Source of the DNA: an uncultured Pseudomonadota bacterium
GTDB taxonomy: Bacteria; Pseudomonadota; Gammaproteobacteria; Methylococcales; Methylomonadaceae
DNA length: 12,408 nt
Assembly: GCA_903931355.1 (NCBI GenBank)
Contig: CAIZCB010000019.1
Coordinates: 1 to 12,408, forward strand
Reading direction: 5' to 3'
This document shows, one piece after another, positions 9,731 through 12,408 of this stretch (positions are counted from its first letter, which is position 1; each line of letters starts with the position of its first letter). A program made the translations under genes and the position numbers. The notes under the pieces were generated by a model that saw only the letters and a list, made by a program, of their open reading frames with translations, was not told the DNA's origin and did no database searches.

Positions 9731-10357
9731 ATGTTAACGATAGCCGTTTCAAAAGGCCGCATCTACGAAGAGGCTTTGCCGCTTTTAGCCGAAGCAGGCA
9801 TTACGCCGATTGATGACCCACAAAAAAGCCGCAAGCTGATTTTGGCCACCACCCGCCCTGATGTGCAATTAGTCATCATCCGTGCGACTGATGTCCCGAC
9901 TTTTGTCGAATATGGCGCTGCCGATCTTGGTATTGCTGGCAAAGATGTTTTGATGGAGCATGGTTCAGACAGTCTTTACGAACCTTTAGACCTAGGTATC
10001 GCTGGCTGTCGTTTAATGACTGCCGCGCGTGTTGATGCGCCCGAAATTAAAGGCCGTATTCGCGTCGCCACTAAATACGTCAAAACCGCACAGCGTTATT
10101 TTGCCGATCTTGGCGTCCAAGCCGAAATCATTAAATTGTACGGTTCTATGGAATTAGCTCCGCTAGTCGGACTTGCTGATTGCATCGTTGACTTGGTCGA
10201 TACCGGCAATACCTTAAAAGCCAATGGCTTGGAACCCCGCGAATTGATTACAAACATCACTTCGCGCTTAGTGGTTAACAAAGCTTCGATGAAAATGAAA
10301 CATCAAGCCATCCAAGCCTTAATTGACCAACTTGAAATCACTTTAGCCCAACGGTAA
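9731..10357 (+). CDS. hisG: ATP phosphoribosyltransferase, short-form catalytic subunit
   Basis: HisG condenses ATP and PRPP in the first step of histidine synthesis. At 208 residues this is the short form: it has the two catalytic periplasmic-binding-like lobes but ends (LEITLAQR) where the long form would continue into its histidine-binding regulatory domain. Short HisG normally works as a hetero-octamer with HisZ, a class II aminoacyl-tRNA-synthetase-like protein, so a hisZ gene is expected elsewhere. The start [11 protein letters not shown] is typical, and the PRPP loop is at about 150-167 ([16 protein letters not shown]). AAGGTG lies upstream of the ATG. It is 12 bp after murA and 4 bp before hisD. 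Confidence 0.96.
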   Translation: MLTIAVSKGRIYEEALPLLAEAGITPIDDPQKSRKLILATTRPDVQLVIIRATDVPTFVEYGAADLGIAGKDVLMEHGSDSLYEPLDLGIAGCRLMTAARVDAPEIKGRIRVATKYVKTAQRYFADLGVQAEIIKLYGSMELAPLVGLADCIVDLVDTGNTLKANGLEPRELITNITSRLVVNKASMKMKHQAIQALIDQLEITLAQR

Positions 10358-10361
10358 ACCG

Positions 10362-11663
10362 ATGACAGCCATTTCCATGACTCGCCTTGATGCCAATACT
10401 GCCGATTTTAACCAGCAACTTCAAAGCCTGTTGGCTTGGGATGCGGCTGATGATTTGCAGATTCACCAACGGGTTTTGGAAATTATCGCTGATGTGCGTC
10501 AACGCGGTGACCAAGCCTTAATTGATTACACCAACCGTTTCGATCATTGCCAATTCAAGCAAGCCCCCGATTTAGAACTTAGCCAACAAGCCTTATTAGA
10601 CGCTTGGAATAGCTTACCCAGCGAACAAGCGGTTGCTTTACAAAGCGCTGCCAATCGAGTTCGCACTTATGCTGAACAGCAAAAATTACAATCTTGGCAA
10701 TACACCGAAAATGACGGCACGGTATTGGGTCAAAAAGTCACTGCTTTGGACAAAGCGGGCTTATATGTCCCGGGTGGCAAAGCCGCTTATCCATCATCCG
10801 TTTTAATGAATGCCATCCCTGCCAAAGTAGCTGGGGTTGGTGAATTGATTATGGTAGTGCCGACACCGAATGGCGAAACCAATCCTTTGGTGTTAGCAGC
10901 GGCGCATGTTGCTGGGGTTGATCGCGTGTTTACAATTGGCGGCGCACAAGCAGTAGCGGCCTTGGCTTACGGCACAGAAACGATTCCGGCGGTCGATAAA
11001 ATTGTTGGCCCCGGCAATATTTATGTCGCCACCGCGAAAAAGTTGGTGTTCGGTCAAGTCGGTATCGACATGATTGCCGGCCCTTCGGAAATTTTGATTA
11101 TCTGCGATGGTTTGACTAATCCTGATTGGATTGCGATGGATTTATTCTCGCAAGCTGAGCATGACGAAAATGCTCAAGCGATTTTAATTAGCGATAACGC
11201 CGAGTTTTTGAATCAAGTAGAAGCCAGCATTAACAAGCTGTTGCCAGAAATGGAGCGGGCTGAAATTATTCGAGCTTCGTTAATCGGTCGCGGTGCGTTT
11301 ATTAAAGTCAATGATTTACAACAAGCGGCCGAAATTACTAACCGGATTGCACCAGAACATTTGGAATTATCGGTTGCCGAACCACAATTGCTTTGCGATC
11401 AAATCCGCAACGCTGGCGCAATCTTTTTAGGTCGTTACACAGCAGAAGCTTTGGGCGATTATTGTGCTGGCCCTAACCATGTTTTACCTACTTCAAGCAC
11501 CGCGCGTTATTCATCACCACTCGGTGTTTACGATTTCCAAAAACGTAGCAGTTTAATTAATTGCTCGGCGGCAGGCGCTCAACAACTGGGAAAAATCGCT
11601 TCGGTTTTAGCCCGTGGTGAAAGCTTAACCGCCCACGCCCGTTCAGCCGAATTTAGAATCTAA
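10362..11663 (+). CDS. hisD: Histidinol dehydrogenase
   Basis: HisD oxidises L-histidinol to L-histidine in two NAD+-dependent steps, the last of the pathway; it is a zinc enzyme. The 433-residue length is normal. Visible features are the [14 protein letters not shown] loop (133-146), VGPGNIYVA (215-223), the zinc ligands in SQAEHDE (Gln264 and His267), the catalytic pair Glu332-His333 in APEHLE, Asp366 in [10 protein letters not shown], and the late zinc-ligand histidine His425 in [10 protein letters not shown]. All key residues are present, so it should be active. A second ATG five codons in (10377) is an alternative start; neither has a strong ribosome binding site. It is read with hisG. 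Confidence 0.96.
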   Translation: MTAISMTRLDANTADFNQQLQSLLAWDAADDLQIHQRVLEIIADVRQRGDQALIDYTNRFDHCQFKQAPDLELSQQALLDAWNSLPSEQAVALQSAANRVRTYAEQQKLQSWQYTENDGTVLGQKVTALDKAGLYVPGGKAAYPSSVLMNAIPAKVAGVGELIMVVPTPNGETNPLVLAAAHVAGVDRVFTIGGAQAVAALAYGTETIPAVDKIVGPGNIYVATAKKLVFGQVGIDMIAGPSEILIICDGLTNPDWIAMDLFSQAEHDENAQAILISDNAEFLNQVEASINKLLPEMERAEIIRASLIGRGAFIKVNDLQQAAEITNRIAPEHLELSVAEPQLLCDQIRNAGAIFLGRYTAEALGDYCAGPNHVLPTSSTARYSSPLGVYDFQKRSSLINCSAAGAQQLGKIASVLARGESLTAHARSAEFRI

Positions 11664-11669
11664 TTTGCT

Positions 11670-11713
11670 AAAAAGGCGGAATCATTGATTTTGCCTTCCA
11701 TCTTTTGCCTTTT
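11670..11713 (+). other. Weak inverted repeats in the hisD-hisC gap
   Basis: AAAAGGC (11671-11677) can pair with GCCTT at 11693-11697 or with GCCTTTT at 11707-11713, giving two mutually exclusive, GC-poor stems just before the hisC start. It could be a weak terminator, attenuator or chance; it lacks a strong stem plus T-run. Confidence 0.2.
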
Positions 11714-11719
11714 ATAGCC

Positions 11720-12286
11720 ATGTCAAACTCAATCGCCAATCGTCTTTTTCGCCCCGAAATTTTAGCCATGTCGGCTTATAAAGTCGCCGATGCCAAAAAC
11801 TTAATCAAGCTAGATGCAATGGAAAACCCTTATTCTTGGCCGGAGGCTATTAAAACCGAATGGTTAGCGAGTTTAAAAGACTGTGCGGTCAATCGCTATC
11901 CTGATCCAGAAGCACAGGCTTTAGCCAGTGCCTTGCGTGACAGCAATCACATTCCCGAACAATCAGGCTTATTACTCGGCAACGGTTCCGATGAAATCAT
12001 CCAGATTTTATTAATGGCCTTACAAGCTGATGCCTGCGTTTTAGCCCCAGAGCCTGGCTTTGTGATGTACAAGCAAGTCGCCCAAAGCTTAGGCTTACGT
12101 TATATCGGTGTGCCGTTATTAGCTGAGAGTTTTGACTTAGATATGCCGGCCATGCTTGCAGCTATAGAAAACCAACAACCAGCTTTAATTTTTCTGGCTT
12201 ATCCGAACAATCCAACCGGTAATTTATTTAAAGCAGACGATATTTTGACCATCATCAAAGCCAGCAAAGGCTTAGTGGTAGTTGAT
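11720..12286 (+). CDS. hisC: Histidinol-phosphate aminotransferase, broken after codon 189
   Basis: HisC transaminates imidazole-acetol phosphate to histidinol phosphate using PLP. Residues 1-189 are clearly HisC: KLDAMENPYSWP (30-41), NRYPDPEA (58-65), the cofactor phosphate region GNGSDE (87-92), and the substrate/PLP stretch AYPNNPTGN (160-168) with the conserved Asn164. The reading ends at VVVD (186-189), whose Asp normally contacts the PLP ring and is followed by EAY. From 12287 on, the sequence no longer resembles any aminotransferase, so the PLP-binding lysine (about 25 residues further) and the C-terminal half are missing. The frame stays open into the new sequence to the window end. 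As it stands this gene cannot make an active enzyme. It follows hisD by 56 bp with no strong ribosome binding site. Confidence 0.9.
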
Positions 12287-12408
12287 ATGTCATATAAATC
12301 ATTCATTGTACAATTTTCCGGATTGATAATTAAAAAGATTATCAAGGATAAAAATTGGACTATTACAAAAGCCCATAACTTCTTGAAATCCAAATTCATG
12401 TATGATGA
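12287..12408. other. AT-rich sequence foreign to hisC, origin unknown
   Basis: These 122 bases are about 26% GC by hand count (32 of 122), against about 40-45% in the adjoining hisC lines, and break hisC at a sharp point. On the plus strand an ATG begins exactly at the junction, in frame with hisC (MSYKSFIVQF...). On the minus strand a reading frame enters from the right edge and stops at 12299. I recognise neither product. The segment may be the edge of a mobile element, a rearrangement or an assembly chimera; only one boundary is visible, so no target duplication can be tested. Confidence 0.7.
12299..12408 (-). CDS. Possible C-terminal fragment of an unknown protein
   Basis: Reading leftwards from the window edge, 35 codons are open and end in TGA at 12301-12299. 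The predicted tail includes HEFGFQEVMGFCN and ends QSGKLYNE. Its residue mix looks more like an ordinary globular protein than the opposite-strand frame does. A gene ending about 12 bp inside the foreign segment would suit a transposase or cargo gene near an element end. It is too short to assign and may be chance; the plus-strand frame is the competing reading. Confidence 0.25.
   Translation of the reverse strand, partial: IIHEFGFQEVMGFCNSPIFILDNLFNYQSGKLYNE

Noticed and set aside
12240..12300. Tc1/IS630-type insertion at a TA dinucleotide
   Set aside because: A TA spans the junction, but the native hisC codons there should read GAT-GAA, without a TA target, and the other end is not visible.
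12199..12399. 66-codon minus-strand frame with hydrophobic segments crossing the hisC junction
   Set aside because: It runs antisense through genuine hisC coding sequence and on across the break, so it is a chance frame in AT-rich DNA, not a membrane protein.
12287..12408. Divergent but native hisC C-terminal half (D-M-S-Y-K-S-F against the usual D-E-A-Y-F-A-F)
   Set aside because: The chance match of Tyr and Phe does not continue: no serine-lysine PLP motif in the expected setting, and the GC drop is abrupt.

Overview
The window looks like chromosomal DNA of a free-living gammaproteobacterium with moderate GC content (about 40-45% in the stretches I counted by hand). It carries two divergent, conserved envelope gene clusters around a 151-bp shared upstream region. 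The order kdsD-kdsC-lptC-lptA-lptB-rpoN-hpf-rapZ opposite mlaF-mlaE-mlaD-mlaB-murA matches the enterobacterial and pseudomonad layout. The continuation murA-hisG-hisD-hisC is the arrangement seen outside the Enterobacterales, for example in pseudomonads. A methanotroph-like (Methylococcales) or related lineage is possible, but the genus cannot be fixed from this sequence alone.

Left half, minus strand (1-5861). The genes read right to left: kdsD (arabinose-5-phosphate isomerase), kdsC (KDO-8-P phosphatase), lptC, lptA, lptB (lipopolysaccharide transport), rpoN (sigma-54), hpf (ribosome hibernation factor) and rapZ (nucleotide-binding regulatory protein, cut by the window start). Spacing is tight: a 17-bp overlap for lptC/lptA, a 4-bp overlap for kdsC/lptC, and gaps of 1, 12, 40 and 15 bp further downstream. 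This suggests one transcription unit making the KDO sugar, exporting LPS, and then expressing the sigma-54 group. ptsN, normally between hpf and rapZ, is not there.

Middle, plus strand (6013-9718). The genes are mlaF (ATPase), mlaE (permease), mlaD (MCE protein), mlaB (STAS protein) and murA (first committed step of peptidoglycan synthesis). These would handle phospholipid traffic to or from the outer membrane and feed cell-wall synthesis. mlaC (periplasmic carrier) and ibaG (BolA-like), which sit in this cluster in E. coli, are both absent, and there is no room for them.

Right part, plus strand (9731-12286). This holds hisG (short form lacking the regulatory domain), hisD and the first 189 codons of hisC. 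hisC is cut in the middle of its PLP-binding region. At 12286/12287 the sequence changes abruptly to about 26% GC and no longer encodes any recognisable aminotransferase. The last 122 bases are therefore foreign to hisC: a mobile insertion, a rearrangement or an assembly/contig-end chimera. This is the only strong anomaly in an otherwise well-understood region. I saw no RNA gene, CRISPR array, complete insertion sequence or new defence-type system. The longest gene-free stretch is the 151-bp divergent region.
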